DNA of 64,000 nucleotides from Oryctolagus cuniculus (lineage: Eukaryota; Chordata; Mammalia; Lagomorpha; Leporidae), in NCBI RefSeq assembly GCF_964237555.1, contig NC_091444.1:16150497-16214496 (forward strand), in the 5' to 3' direction. Numbering within the stretch: position 1 is the first letter of the stretch; each line of letters starts with the position of its first letter. Of this stretch, positions 31,278-42,687 are shown one piece after another. The translations under genes and the position numbers were made by a program. The notes beneath the pieces were generated by a model. That model searched no databases. It was not told the DNA's origin and worked only from the letters and a program-made list of their open reading frames with translations.

Positions 31278-31358
31278 AGACCTGGCTGTTGCAGGCATTT
31301 GAGGAGTGAATCAGTCTCTCTTTTTCCGTCTTGCAAATAAATAGAAATTTTAAAAAAA
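31278..31358 (+). mobile_element. CSINE tail fragment
   Basis: Only the last quarter of a copy: 'ctggctgttgcaggcatttg' to 'caaataaatag' and the A tail. A typical 5'-truncated insertion. Confidence 0.75.
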
Positions 31359-31460
31359 TGAAAATGAGCAAGGAATATGCATGTATCAAAAAATGAATAC
31401 ATGGTGCAAACAAAATCTGAAAATACTTTGAAGCTCTTGGCAATTAAAGAAATACAAATC

Positions 31461-31748
31461 GGGGCCGGTGCTGTGGCGTAGCAGGTAAAGTGCAGTGCCG
31501 GCATCCCATAAGGAAACCCAGCTACTCTTTCTTCAGTCCAGTTCTCTGCTGTGGCCTGGGAAAGCAATGGAAGATGGCCCAAGTCCTTGGGACGCTGCAC
31601 CCACGTGGGAGACCCAGAAGAAGCTCCTGGCTTCGGATCGGCCAAGTGGGGGGTGAACCAGTGGATAGAAAACCTCTCTCTCTCTCTCTCTCTCTCTCTG
31701 CCTCTCCTTCTCTGTGTAACTCTTTCCTAATAAATAAATTTTTAAAAA
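31461..31748 (+). mobile_element. CSINE with two internal deletions
   Basis: The head loses 'gccgccgcctg' and the B box region is altered to 'aaggaaacccagctac'. The part between 'cggatcggcc' and 'gtgaaccagtgg' is also shortened. A long CT tract and tail follow. Confidence 0.93.
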
Positions 31749-31899
31749 AATTTAAAAACCAATCATAAATGTGAAAAGATAACAATATTTGTAAAAAACT
31801 GTAGAAACTGGATGATGAGCATCTAAGGCATAAATGTATTAGGCTCTACCATTTTATTTGAATTTTTATATATTACAAAGTTTTATTTTAAATAAATTT

Positions 31900-32209
31900 T
31901 GAAAGACATATTTATTTGAAAGGCAAAGCAAGAGAGGGACAGAGAGAGAGAGGTATCTTCCATCTGTGGTTCACTCTCCAAATGTCTGCAACAGCCAGGT
32001 CTGGACCAGGCAGAAGCCAGGAGCCTGGAACCCCATCCTGGTCTCCGACGTAGGTGGCAGGGGCCCAAGCACTTGGGCCATCTTCTGCTGCCTTCCCATG
32101 TGCAAGCCGGATCAGAAGTGGAGCAGCAGGAACTCAAACCCACACTCTGATGCTCCATGCTGGTGTTCCAAGTGGCAGCTTAGCCTGCTGCACCACGACA
32201 CTGGCCCCA
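31900..32209 (-). mobile_element. CSINE, older copy
   Basis: Core and head on the minus strand with 'actcaaacccacactctgat' in the B box region. It ends at 'ctggcccc'. Confidence 0.9.
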
Positions 32210-32261
32210 ATTTCAAATACCATGATGGGGGAAGATGTTAATTTTTTAATTATTTTGATTT

Positions 32262-32350
32262 TTTTTGAGTTTTTTTTTAACTTTTATTTAATGAATATAA
32301 ATTTCCAAAGTACGATTTATGGATTACAATGGCTTCCCCCCCATACCGTC
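32262..32350 (-). mobile_element. L1 3' terminus (rabbit type)
   Basis: 'aacttttatttaatgaatat' with 'aaatttccaaagtac' and 'ggattacaatggcttcccc' is the reversed 3' UTR end of rabbit L1, cut off after about 90 bases. The flanks share 'taattattttgatttt' (about 32245 and, past the later SINE, about 32732). Confidence 0.8.
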
Positions 32351-32370
32351 CCTCTAATTATTTTTATAGT

Positions 32371-32727
32371 ATTTTTTTTTTTTATTTTTTGACAGGCAGA
32401 GTGGACAGTGAGAGAGAGAGACAGAGAGAAAGGTCTTCCTTTGCCGTTGGTTCACCCTCCAATGGCCACCGCGGCCGGCGCGCTTTGGCTGGCGCACCGC
32501 ACTGATCCGATGGCAGGAGCCAGGAGCCAGGTGCTTTTTCCTGGTCTCCCATGGGGTGCAGGGCCCAAGCACCTGGGCCATCCTCCACTGCACTCCCTGG
32601 CCACAGCAGAGAGCTGGCCTGGAAGAGGGGCAACCGGGACAGAATCCGGCGCCCCAACCAGGACTAGAACCCGGTGTGCCGGCGCAGCAAGGCGGAGGAT
32701 TAGCCTAGTGAGCCGCGGCGCCGGCCC
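32371..32727 (-). mobile_element. CSINE, young form, full length
   Basis: Complete copy with a tail-side 'gacaggcagagtggacagtg' and head end 'gccgcggcgccggcccc'. It sits at the 5' edge of the L1 fragment. 'cctctaattatttt' is repeated on both sides. Confidence 0.96.
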
Positions 32728-32747
32728 CCTCTAATTATTTTGATTTT

Positions 32748-32993
32748 AATGTTTAATTATTTGAGAGAGAGGTAAAGAGCTTCTGTCTGCTGGCTCACCA
32801 GGGCTAAGCCTGGAACCAGAAACTCAATCCAGGTCTCCCACGTGGGTGTCAGGAACCTCATCCCCTGAGCCATCACCCCTGCCTCTCAGGGCCTGCATCA
32901 GCAGGAAGCTGGAGTCAGAATCCAGAAGCCAAAATCAAACCCAGGCACTCCAGTGTGGACTGTGGGTGTCTAACAGCTAGGCTGAATGCCTGC
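32748..32993 (-). mobile_element. CSINE, divergent old form
   Basis: 'ctgtctgctggctcaccagg', 'gcatcagcaggaagctggag' and 'gtgtctaacagctaggctga' are readable. Both edges are worn. Confidence 0.8.
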
Positions 32994-33280
32994 TCGAACA
33001 GAAAACATTTCAGTTTAAATATCTTTCTTTCTGTGCAACAGTTGAAAACACGTATAATATTAGTCATGTTAGCCTTATTGATAATAGCAAAAAAAATCAC
33101 CAAAATGCTTTTCTAATAAATCTTTCAAAATCAGTGCCAAGGTGACAGGGTAGAATACTAAGCAGCCATCATAAAATCATGTTTACAAAGAACATTCTAT
33201 AAGAAAATACTCCTGGTAAAACATCAAGGAGAAAAAAGGAAGCGACAAGATTTTGTTTATCAGATATGTATCTAGGGGAC

Positions 33281-33525
33281 ATGTGGGTGCTGGTTCGTGT
33301 CCCAGCTGTTCCACTTCCAATCCAGCTCCCTGAAAGTGGCCTGGGAAAAGCAGCAGAGGATGGCCCAAGAGTTTGGGCCCCTGCCATCCATGTGGGAGAC
33401 CCAAATGAAGTTCCTGGCTTTGGCTTGGCTAGGCCCTGGCCGTTGTGGCCATCTAGGGAGTGAACCAGCGTATGGAAGATTTGTCTTTCTCTGTAACTCT
33501 GACTTTCAAATAAATAAATCTATAG
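33281..33525 (+). mobile_element. CSINE, 5' truncated at the B box
   Basis: Begins 'gtgggtgctggttcgtgtcc'. It keeps the core but has almost no CT tract, and the tail is 'aaataaataaatctatagat'. Confidence 0.9.
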
Positions 33526-33633
33526 ATACATACTTAATAAGAAAAAGAATGAAAAGAAAAAACACCCAAATTATGCAGGGGTTTTCCTTGATGGTGGGAT
33601 CACAATTTTAAACAATGTTTTGTCTTTTTTAAA

Positions 33634-33961
33634 ATATTTTTTAAAAAAATTTATTTATTTTTTACTTGAGAGTCAGAGTTACACAGAGAGAGGAGAGAGA
33701 GAGGTCTTCCTTCCGCTGGTTCACTCCCCAAATGGCTGCAATGGGTGGAGCTGCACCAATCCAAAGCCAGGAGCCAGGAGCTTCTTCCGGGTCTCCCACG
33801 CGGGTGCAGGGGCCCAACGACTTGTGCCATCTTCTACTGCTTTCCCAGGCCACAGCAGAGAGCTGGATCGGAAGTGGAGCAGCCAGGACTAGAACCGGCG
33901 CCCATATGCGATGCCACGCTTCAGGCCAGGGCATTAACCTGCTGTGCCACAGCGATGGCCC
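33634..33961 (-). mobile_element. CSINE, classic form
   Basis: Full copy. The flanks 'tttgtcttttttaaaa' and 'ctgtccttttttaaaa' indicate the TSD. Confidence 0.94.
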
Positions 33962-33987
33962 CTGTCCTTTTTTAAAAAAATTGTTTT

Positions 33988-34311
33988 AAAGATGTTTGTA
34001 TTCATTTGAAAGGCATAGTTAGAGAGAGAGGGACAGGGAGAGACAGAAGAGAGATCTTCCATTCACTGCTTTACTGCTCAAAACTCCCCAACAGCCTGGA
34101 CTGGGTCAGGCCAACGCAAGGAGCCCGGAACTCCGTCTCCCCCATGGACGGCAGGGGTCCAGGCACTTGGCTCATCTCCTGCGGCTTTCTCAGGTGCATT
34201 AGTAGGGAGCTGGATCAGAAGTGGAGCAGTCAGTATTTGAATCAGCACTCCAGTAAGGGATGCTAGCACTGTAAGCAGAGGCTTAACCCCCTGCCCCATA
34301 ATGCTAACCCC
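33988..34311 (-). mobile_element. CSINE, older copy
   Basis: Lies about 26 bases after the previous copy, same orientation. It is older: 'tttactgctcaaaactcccc' and 'atttgaatcagcactccag' differ from the consensus at many places. Confidence 0.9.
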
Positions 34312-34335
34312 CCTTTTTAGACTTTTTCTGCATGA

Positions 34336-34617
34336 GTCTTTGGTGCAACAGTTGGGAAACCTGCATTCCCTACCCGAATGCTTGGGCTGAGTCCCAACTC
34401 CGCTGCTGATTCCAGCTTCCCACTAATGCAGAGACTGGGGGGCAGCAGGTGATGCTCAAGTGCTCGGGTCTCTGCCCCTTGTAGGAGACCTGGACTGAGT
34501 TCCAGGCTGCTAGCTTTGGCCTGGCTCGGCCTTGGCTGTTGTGGGCATTTGGGGAGTGAACCAGCACACAGAAGATCTCTCTCTCTGCCTTTCAAATAAA
34601 TAAATAAAATAAAAACA
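34336..34617 (+). mobile_element. CSINE, divergent old form
   Basis: Old-form head 'tttggtgcaacagttgggaa' and 'gggggcagcaggtgatgctc'. The tail is (AAAT)n then 'aaataaaaac'. Confidence 0.85.
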
Positions 34618-34667
34618 GAGTGATTGTTTTGAAAGCTCATGAGTGTATTTTTATATAAATACTTTTT

Positions 34668-34939
34668 GGGCTGGCGCCGTGGCTCACTAGGCTAATCCTC
34701 CGCCTTGCGGCGCCGGCACCCTGGGTTCTAGTCCCGTTCGGGGCGCCGGATTCTGTCCCGGTTGCCCCTCTTCCAGGCCAGCTCTCTGCTGTAGCCAGGG
34801 AGTGCAGTGGAGGATGGCCCAAGTGCTTGGGCCCTGCACCCCATGGGAGACCAGGAGAAGCACCTGGCTCCTGCCATCGGATCAGCGCGGTGCGCTGGCC
34901 GCAGCGGCCATTGGAGGGTGAACCAACAGCAAAGGAAGA

Positions 34940-34981
<42 letters not shown>

Positions 34982-35022
34982 CACTCTGCCTGTCAAATAA
35001 ATAAATAAATAAATAATTTTTA
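34668..35022 (+). mobile_element. CSINE, young form, full length
   Basis: Head 'gggctggcgccgtggctcac', a 44-base CT tract and (AAAT)n tail. Near-consensus throughout. Confidence 0.96.
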
Positions 35023-35218
35023 AAAATGTTTTCTGTCTATAATCCTGTGGTAATGTTGTAACATTGCATTACAAGGGAAAGTGTATATTGAAAGCAGGCA
35101 AAAATAAAAAGCAAGAAGGAGAAAATACCACCACCAATGTAAAAATTAACTAACCCTTTCAGAATCCATTTAAGTTTCCCTGAAAGGGCACTCATTCTTA
35201 AAAAAAAGGTGTACAACA

Positions 35219-35560
35219 GGGCCGGCATTGTGGCACAGCGGGTTAAACACAGCCTACAATGCTGGCATCCCATATGGGCGCCAGTTAGCGTCCCGGCTGC
35301 TCCACCTCTGATCCAGCTCCCTATTAAATCTCCTGGAAAAGCAGTGGGAGATGGCCCAAGTGCTTGGGTCCCTGCATCCACATGGGAGACCCAGAAGAAG
35401 TTCCTGGCTCTTTGCTTTAGCCTGGCCCAGCCCTGGTCATTACAGCCATTTGGGAAGTGAACCAGCAGATGGAAGGCCTCTCTTTCTCTGTGTCTCCCTC
35501 TCTCTGTCTGTATCTCTGCCTTTCAAATAAACAAATAAATCTTTTTTAAAAAAAATAATA
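35219..35560 (+). mobile_element. CSINE, classic form
   Basis: TSD 'aaaggtgtacaaca' (35205-35218) and 'aaaggtgtataaca' (35564-35577). The B box is degraded to 'agttagcgtccc'. Confidence 0.96.
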
Positions 35561-35635
35561 AAGAAAGGTGTATAACACACACGCGAATGTGAGGTGCGTC
35601 ACTCCCCTGGAACCCTGGAAGCCACATCTCCTTTT

Positions 35636-35682
35636 TTTTTTTTTTTTTTTTTTACAATTTTATTTATTTGACAGGTAGAGTT

Positions 35683-35727
<45 letters not shown>

Positions 35728-35925
35728 TCTTCCTTCCATTGGTTCACTCCCCAGATGGCCGTCACGGCCAGCGCTGCGCCGATTTGCAGCCAGGAGCCAG
35801 GCTGCACTCCCAGGCCACAGCAGAGAGCTGGACTGGAAGAGGAGCAACCGGGACTAGAACCCAGCACTTATATGAGATGCCGGTGCCACAGGCGGAGGAT
35901 TAATCAAGTGAGCCACGGCGCTGGC
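35636..35925 (-). mobile_element. CSINE, young, internal deletion
   Basis: The TSD 'gccacatctcctttt' (35621-35635) and 'gccacatttcctttt' (35926-35940) brackets a copy lacking about 60 bases of the core between 'gccaggagccagg' and 'ctgcactcccagg'. Confidence 0.96.
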
Positions 35926-36855
35926 GCCACATTTCCTTTTGAAAGGACTCCGCTCTTGATCAAGTTCTGGCGTCTTAGATGCACACTACTGGCATTGGAT
36001 CCAAAAACGGCACTCTAGACTCCAAGTTCAACGGCCTCAGGGGATACATCTGAACCCAGATGCCAAGCTGCAGAGTGGCCTGGAGCGGGGCCTCAGCAGC
36101 CTGTGCCGGTCCGCGGCCCCCAGGCAGAGCAGAGCGCTGGCTGGCAGCACCCGTGGCTGGCAGCACCTGGCTGTGTGCACTGCACGACTGTGGGGCACTC
36201 CCTGGAGGACCGGGACTCTATAAACAGCAAAAATAATTTTGACAGCTGGTGACAGATTCAGCCATTTCTCCTCGTATTTCATTCCATTCCCACTCTTTTA
36301 TTTATTTTATTTCTAATGTTCTTTCAAAGTAGAAAACCTGCATAGCTCACTGTGGATGGATGTGCTATGCTTTTTTCCTGTGAGCAGCAGTCCGACGTTC
36401 AGCGTTTGAAGGTAGACAAGGTGGTTGCGGTTGTCTCGTAAAATGCTCTACTTTTCCAGATGGAAGAAATTCGAGAAAATTCAACACAATGTCCAAATGT
36501 TTACCAGAAACATGAGACGAGGGAATCTGTGGATGCAGAACAGATAGACAAAATAAATGGATTTCGTCCTTTGCCACTTCTTAGCTCTCGTTACCAACCA
36601 CTTAGCTCCCTGAACTGCGTGTCCGAATTTTCTCAACCAGGGACAGAGCTGAGACGAACCAGAAACAAACCCGGAAAATCGCCCTGAATGACGCAACCCT
36701 GCTGCCTGCCTGTGGCCCTGCACATCCAGCTGTCGGGTTTCTAGGAACTTCTGCGTCGTCTTGCCAAGTGTCCCACATCTGGAACTGCCCACTGTGTCAG
36801 GGACTATACGTGCGAAACTTGCCTTGTGGAGGAGAACACTGACACATACACGGAT
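35926..36855. other. single-copy sequence
   Basis: 930 bases without a recognised repeat. Moderate GC, with a few frames of about 80-100 codons on both strands and no recognisable protein. Confidence 0.4.
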
Positions 36856-37446
36856 ACTTCAAAAAGTTCCTGGGAAATGGAACTAAAAGAGAAGTTTGTT
36901 TTGGTGCACAAGAAACTTTGAAATCCCGGGGCAGACCCCATGGCGCGGTGGGTTAAGCTGCGGCCGGTGATACAGGCATCCCATATCACAGCACCAGTTC
37001 AAGTCCCAGCTGCTCCCCGCCTCCAACCCAGCTCCCTGCTAATGTGCCGGAGGACAGCAGAGGATGACCCAAACACTTGGATCACCCACGTGGAGAGACC
37101 TGGATGGAGTTCCCGGCTCCTGGCTCTGGTCTGACCCAGCCTGGCTGTTGCAGTCATTTGGGAAGTGAACCAGAGGATGGAAGACTGATCTCTCTCTCTC
37201 TCTCCCCTCCTCCTCCACCTCCTCCTCCTCTTTCTCTCTCTCAATCTATGTATGTATGTGTGTGTGTCTCTCCCTCCCTGTCACTCTTTCAAATAAATAA
37301 ATAAATCTTTAAAAAATTTTTTTGAAATCCAGATACACCAAGGAAAATGTGTTATGAAAAAACTACACACAAATTTCAAAAATATTTTACACCAAAATAA
37401 ACATCCTGAGGACTATTTTTCCAGGGACTTTTTGAAGTCCCCTCAT
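36856..37446. mobile_element. mariner-type MITE split by a CSINE
   Basis: The ends 'tacttcaaaaagttcctggg' and (reversed) 'ggggacttcaaaaagtccct' are terminal inverted repeats. The inner parts 'gttttggtgcacaagaaact' and 'tttacaccaaaataaac' are also complementary. Removing the SINE leaves a palindromic element of about 190 bp, in the style of HSMAR2-like non-autonomous mariners. TA bases adjoin both ends. Confidence 0.65.
36928..37316 (+). mobile_element. CSINE inside the MITE
   Basis: TSD 'tttgaaatcc' (36917-36926 and 37321-37330). The CT tract is enlarged to about 110 bases with CTC, TATG and TG runs, which makes the element unusually long. Confidence 0.95.
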
Positions 37447-37496
37447 ATGTGACTGGCTGACAAATCAGACGTGGTGACTGAGAGATCCATCATGTT

Positions 37497-37785
37497 TTAA
37501 AAGATTGATTGATTGATGTGAAAGGCAGAGTGACAGACAGACAGAGACATTTTCCATCCCCTGGCTCATTCCTCAAATACACGCAATAGTCAGGGCTGGG
37601 TCAAGCTCAAAGCAGGAGCCAAGAACTCCATCGGGGTCTCCCATGTAGGTAGCAGGGACCAAGTACTTGAGCTACCATTTGCTGCCTGCCCAGGCACATT
37701 AGCAGGGAACTGGACAGGGTTTGAGTCCTGGTTGCTTCACTTCCAAAGTTAGATGTTGTTGCCCCAAGTGGAAGCTTAGCTTGTG
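37497..37785 (-). mobile_element. CSINE, older copy
   Basis: Tail '(GATT)n' variant 'gattgattgattgatgtg', core, then a head with a deletion around 'gatgttgttgccccaagtgg'. Confidence 0.85.
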
Positions 37786-37812
37786 AGGTATGCATTTCTA
37801 AAATTTCACTTT

Positions 37813-38140
37813 GGGGTGCCAGCACTGTGGCATAGCAGGTAAAGCCACTGTCTGTGACACAGTCATCCCAAATGGGTGGAGGTTTGAGTCCCAGTTGTTC
37901 CACTTCCAATCCAGTTCCCTGCTAATGGCCTGGGAAAGCAGCAGAAGATGATCCAAGTGCTTGGGCCCCTGCCACCCACCTGGAAGACCAGGATAAAGCT
38001 CCAGGCTCCTGGCTTCAGCCTGGCTCAGCCCTGTCCATTGCAGCCATCTGGGGTGTGAACTAGCAGATGGAAGACCTCTCTCTGTGTGTCTCTCCCCCTC
38101 TCTGTAGCTCTGGTTTTCAAATAAATAATAAATCTTTTAA
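37813..38140 (+). mobile_element. CSINE, classic form, beside an L1
   Basis: Full copy. 'aaaatttcact' precedes it (37800-37810) and 'aagattttcact' follows (38141-38152). The same string recurs after the neighbouring L1. Confidence 0.95.
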
Positions 38141-38583
38141 AAGATTTTCACTACAGACTTACTTCTAAGGGTATGGTTTAAAAACTTGTCATGGGACCCC
38201 AAATCCCATTAAGCTGAGTGGTAAAAATGATATCTTAATTGTTAAAGTGATCATGTGAAGTCTTGTGAAGTCTTAAAGTGACCATACAGATGGGATTAAG
38301 TGTTAAAGTGATCATATAAATAGAATCAAGTGTCTTGTAATAATAATAGATGGAATTAAAAAGGAGAGAATATCCAACATGGGAAGCAGTCCACACAGCA
38401 GACTCATCACTTTAAGTAACACTCTGACCTCATAATCAGCCCTTAAGGCTTCCTGGTCTGGCTGAAAAGCCTGTGAGAACATCTCAGGCATGGAAAGCCA
38501 AAACACTGTGGCAAAAATTGTTCTACATGAAGGATCTCTGTGAGATCCCAGGGGAAGAAGTGGGCATAAAAGAAGGATGTACT

Positions 38584-38899
38584 GGGGCCAGTGCTGTGGT
38601 GTAGCAGGTAAAGCCACCGCCTGCGGTGCCAGCATTCCATATGGGCACCAGTTCAGGTCTCAGCTGCTCTACTTCTGATCCAGCTCCCTGCTATGGCCTG
38701 AGAAAGCAGTAGAAGATGGCCTTAGTATTGGGCCACTGCTCCCACGTGGGAGATCCAGAAGAATCTCCTGGCTCCTGACTTTGGGTCAATGTAGCTATGG
38801 CTGTTGCAGCCATCTGGGGAGTGAACCAGCAGATGGAAGACCTCTCTCTCTTTCTAACTCTGACTTTCAAATAAAGAAATAAATCTTAAAAAAAAAAAA
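38584..38899 (+). mobile_element. CSINE, classic form, in the L1
   Basis: TSD 'aaggatgtact' (38573-38583 and 38900-38910). The B box has become 'agttcaggtctc'. A13-14 tail. Confidence 0.96.
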
Positions 38900-39166
38900 A
38901 AGGATGTACTTTTCTCTAAAGGGAGGAGAGAACTTCCACTTTGCTTATGGCCTTATCTAAACACTGACAGAGTCTGTGGATTCAAAAGACTTCCATAGCC
39001 TAGGCAGCTCATGTCAAGAGTCTCAGGTGGTCACTGATGTCATACATAAGAGTGTTAATAGCTAAATTAACAACAGGAATCACTGTGCACTAACTCCCCA
39101 TGCAGGACCTCTGCCCTCAATGAGTTGTATTATGAAAGTTAACTGTAAAACTTGTTCTCAAACAGT

Positions 39167-39192
39167 TGTGTGTGTGTGTGTGTGTGTGTGTG
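39167..39192 (+). repeat. (TG)13 microsatellite
   Basis: Thirteen TG units within the L1 3' UTR. Confidence 0.97.
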
Positions 39193-39510
39193 CAAATTGT
39201 TGAAACCTTTACTTAATATAGAGTTGGTCTTCTGTGTACAAAGTTAATTGAAAATGAATCTTAATGGAGAATGGAACTGAGAAGGGGAGAGGGAGGAGGT
39301 GGAGGGGTGGGAGTGTGGGTGGAAGGCAGGTATGGTGGGAAGAATAACTTTATTTCTAAAGTTGTATTTATGAAATTTGTATTCCTTAAAAAATTAATTA
39401 ACCAAAAAAAGATTTTCACTTTGATTGTTTCAATTTAAATTTGTAAAAGAAAGATACCTATAGGAGTCTATCGTTCTCTAGTGTCTTCTTATCACAATTT
39501 TTTGGTAGAA

Positions 39511-39844
39511 TTTTTTTTAAAGATTTACTTATTTACTTGAAAATCATAGTTAGAGAGAGAGTAGCAGAGACTGAGAGAGAGATCTTCCATCCACTGATCC
39601 ACTCCTCAAGTGGCTGAGATGGTTTGGGCTATGTCAGGCTGAAGCCAGGAGCCAGGAACTCCATCCAGGTCTCCCATGTGGGTGACAGGGGTCCAAGTAC
39701 TTGGGCCAACTACTGCTGCTTTCCCAGGTGCATTAGCAAGAAACTGAATCAGAAGCAGAGCAGCAGGGACTCCAATCAGTGTTCCGATCTGGGATGCCAG
39801 TGTCACAGGCCGCTTAATTTGCTGTGCTGAAATACCACTTCCCC
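39511..39844 (-). mobile_element. CSINE, older copy
   Basis: Complete order on the minus strand, but the head is altered ('caatcagtgttccgatctgg') and the end 'gctgaaataccacttcccc' is diverged. Confidence 0.9.
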
Positions 39845-39856
39845 TTATCATTTCTT

Positions 39857-40215
39857 CAGTAGACTTTCTTTTTGGGGAGTAGTTTTAGGTTCATAGCAAA
39901 ACTGAGCGAAAGGCACAGAGATTTCTCACAGACCCCTTACCCCCTCCACTGTCAACAGCCCCCAGCAGTGTGGTGCAGGTGAGCTGCACCAGCACATCCT
40001 ATCACCCAAAGCTCATCGTGTGTGTCCAGGTTCCCTCTCCGTGTTGCAAATTCTGGTGGTCTGGACAAATGCACAATGACACACATCCTCCACTCCAGGG
40101 TCACACCAGGCACTTCCATTGCCCTGAAAATCCCATGCACTTCCTCTCTTATGCACACAGAAGTCCAAATGAACTCAAGAAGAATACAAGGGCAAAAGCC
40201 CAATGTATGGGCAAC
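39857..40215. mobile_element. ancient L1 (L1M) fragment
   Basis: 'gtagttttaggttcatagca', 'aaactgagcgaaaggcacag', 'tatcacccaaagctcatcg' and 'ctggacaaatgcacaatgac' match a common mammalian L1M 3'-region string. Orientation relative to L1 was not settled. Confidence 0.6.
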
Positions 40216-40434
40216 AGACGATGGCATCCGGCATTCCAATTCCAAGAGTGGTTAAGTAAGATGCGTAAGTGAATGAACTTAGTTCTCCTTTGTTATTCAG
40301 GAAAAAGCCTGGCGTTCAAGGCCTTTTTCACCAGACTCAGTTCCCCCTTCCAACTTTCTCTCCACAACCTCTCTAATCTAATCGCTGTCCCCTGAGCACA
40401 TTCAGTTCTTTCAAGTTCCTTTGGTTTCCTCGTC

Positions 40435-40720
40435 TGAACGCTTCTTCGTGTTTCCCACATCTGCACCCATCCATCCTTCAAGTCCCAGCTGTGTCCAGTC
40501 TCACCTGGGAAGCGGCTCCTGATTCTTCCCACCCACAGTGACCCCTCCCCCAGCCACGCCCTCTGAACTCTCACCCAGTGACTGTTCCATCATTCAGCTC
40601 CTGTTTATATACGAATTTTTACTGCTAGTTAAATTTTCCTCTGTGTAGGTCTTGTCTCCCCAACCGAACTGCAAACACACAAAGGCTCTGTTCTCTCAGA
40701 GGAAGGCGTAGATCCATGCA
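40435..40720 (+). mobile_element. L2 fragment
   Basis: 'tcaagtcccagctgtgtcc', then 'gaagcggctcctgattcttc' and 'gtcttgtctccccaaccgaac' follow the L2 3'-region order (tcaaatgtcacctcc... gaagccttccctga ... tctccccactagact). Confidence 0.6.
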
Positions 40721-41873
40721 CAGGGGTACAGCCCACTAGGTTGTCTGCACTTTTGCCTCAATGGCTGCCCAAGCTCATGGCAGTTCCACCATGAGACAAG
40801 TAGGTAAGCTCAGAACGCCGTCCGGGCCAGCTGTCCACGCTTCAGTCGGCTGGAACAGGAAGTGGACTCTGCCAGTCCACCATGGCCGATTCAGACCAAC
40901 ATCTAAGCATAGGTCTCAACCGCGGTCCCTACACACTGGCTTCACCCTCCCTAGATGATCAGAGGACCTGAACCTACCTGGCCAGCCTTCCCCCAGCTCC
41001 ACACCCAACTCGGTCTCCACCTTCTATGGACAGATTGCTGGAACTGTAGTTGACAAATTATCAGCACTAGGCTCCCTGTCCTCTGAGACCAACCTGCCCT
41101 GCACGCTTTGATGAACACCAGCTCCTGGTCCTTCTGGGAAATAAAGCACCTTTAAGCTACTTGGACACAAACAAATATATTTTTAGGATGGTGTCATAGA
41201 ATGCTACAGATGTGAAAACAATTGTAAAATGAAAGGACTGCATGGAGAAAGGTGTGTTTGTGTGATGAGGATAGCTGTGTTGGTTGACATAAGCCCATTT
41301 GTTGCTTGAGAGCTGTTTGGTGCTATTGTGAGAAACCCCTCTTCTTTTCCAAGCCCATCCCTTGAAGAAAAGAAAATAAGGTTGGTGATCATTAGCCAGT
41401 TTTATTTTATTTACTAAGATAAGATGTATAGCTTTCAAGTAAGACTGAACTCTTGTGCACTGCCCGCAATTACCTTGTGACACAGAATTGGTTGCCAAGC
41501 TTCTTTGTAAATCCTGGACTCGCCCAAGACATGAAAATTCCTGGACACTGCTTGTTCCAGTGGCCTCAAAGAAATGACCAAATCAGAGTTCATTACTGAA
41601 TGAACTGTTGCATAACAGAAGTAGTGTGGGAAAAATAAGTTATCACAAAACAATGGAAAATGATTTTAATAACTAGGTACGCTGTGGACAGAAGAAGGGA
41701 GACAAAAAATTATTCACCTTAATGAATAAAACCAAACACCAAACCAAGATCCACTTAATAACTTTAAAATCTCTGGAAGAGTATAATAAATTATTCATAT
41801 TTTATGCAAAAGAAGAAACTACAAAAGATAGATCAATTACAATGTTTAAATTTTATATAATAAAAAATTTAAT
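40721..41873. other. single-copy sequence
   Basis: 1.15 kb. The first part is GC-moderate and 41160-41870 is AT-rich. No repeat or exon recognised. Confidence 0.4.
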
Positions 41874-42208
41874 GGGGCTAGTATAATGGTGTAGCAGGTA
41901 TAGCTGCTGCTGGAGACCCAGGCATCCCATACGGGCACCAGTTCAAGTCCCAGCTGTTCTACTTCTGATCCAGCTCCCTGCTATCGTGCCTGGGAAACAG
42001 CAGAAGATGGCCCAAGTGCTTTGGCCCCTGCACCCATGTGGGAGACCTGGAGGAAGCTCTTGGCTCCTGGCTTCAGCCTGGCCCAGCTCTGGCCATTGCG
42101 GCCATTTGGGGAGTGAACCAGTGAATGGAAGCCCTCTCTCTGTGTCTTTCCCTCTCTTCTGTCTGTAACTCTACCTCAAATAAATAGATAAAATCTTTTT
42201 TAAAAATT
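41874..42208 (+). mobile_element. CSINE, classic form
   Basis: Head 'ggggctagtataatggtgtag', core, and tail 'ctcaaataaatagataaaat'. 'aaatttaat' before and 'aaaattaag' after are a possible TSD. Confidence 0.93.
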
Positions 42209-42216
42209 AAGAGTAA

Positions 42217-42566
42217 GGGGCCGGCGCCGCGGCTCACTAGGCTAATCCTCCGCCTGCGGCGCTGGCACACCGGGTTCTAGTCCCGGTTGGGGCACCGGAT
42301 TCTGTCCCGGTTGCCCCTCTTCCAGGCCAGCTCTCTGCTGTGGCCAGGGAGTGCAGTGGAGGGTGGCCCAAGTGCTTGGGCCCTGCACCCCATGGGAGAC
42401 CAGGAGAAGCACCTGGCTCCTGGCTTCAGATCAGCGTGGTGCGCCGGCCACAGTGGCCATTGCAATGGTGGGGTGGGGGGGGGCACAGAAAAGAAAGACC
42501 TTTCTCTCTCTCTCTCTGTCTCTCTCTCTCACTGTCCACTCTGCCTGTCAAAAACAAAAACAAAAA
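42217..42566 (+). mobile_element. CSINE, young form
   Basis: Near-consensus head and core. The 'ccattggagggtgaaccaac' segment is replaced by 'aatggtggggtggggggggg' with a G-run (42470-42482). The tail is (AAAAAC)n. Confidence 0.95.
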
Positions 42567-42687
42567 CCTTGCCCTCTCCCCAAAATAGATAGGGTCTTGC
42601 AAATGATATAAAATAAAGTGAGAATTGTAGAATATATGAAAACATGCTCAGCTTGCTAGTAGTTTAGGCAATAAACCTAAAAAGCTT

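Larger units (their letters stand above)
38153..39407 (+). mobile_element. L1 3' end (rabbit type), split by a CSINE
   Basis: 5'-truncated L1 covering the 3' UTR: a repeat-rich start ('ttaaagtgatcat' variants at 38240-38330), (TG)13, a G-rich 'gtgggagtgtgggtggaagg' segment and the terminal 'aaagttgtatttatgaaatt' before an A7 tail. TSD 'agattttcact' on both sides (38142-38152 and 39410-39420). No ORF2 sequence is recognisable. Confidence 0.85.
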
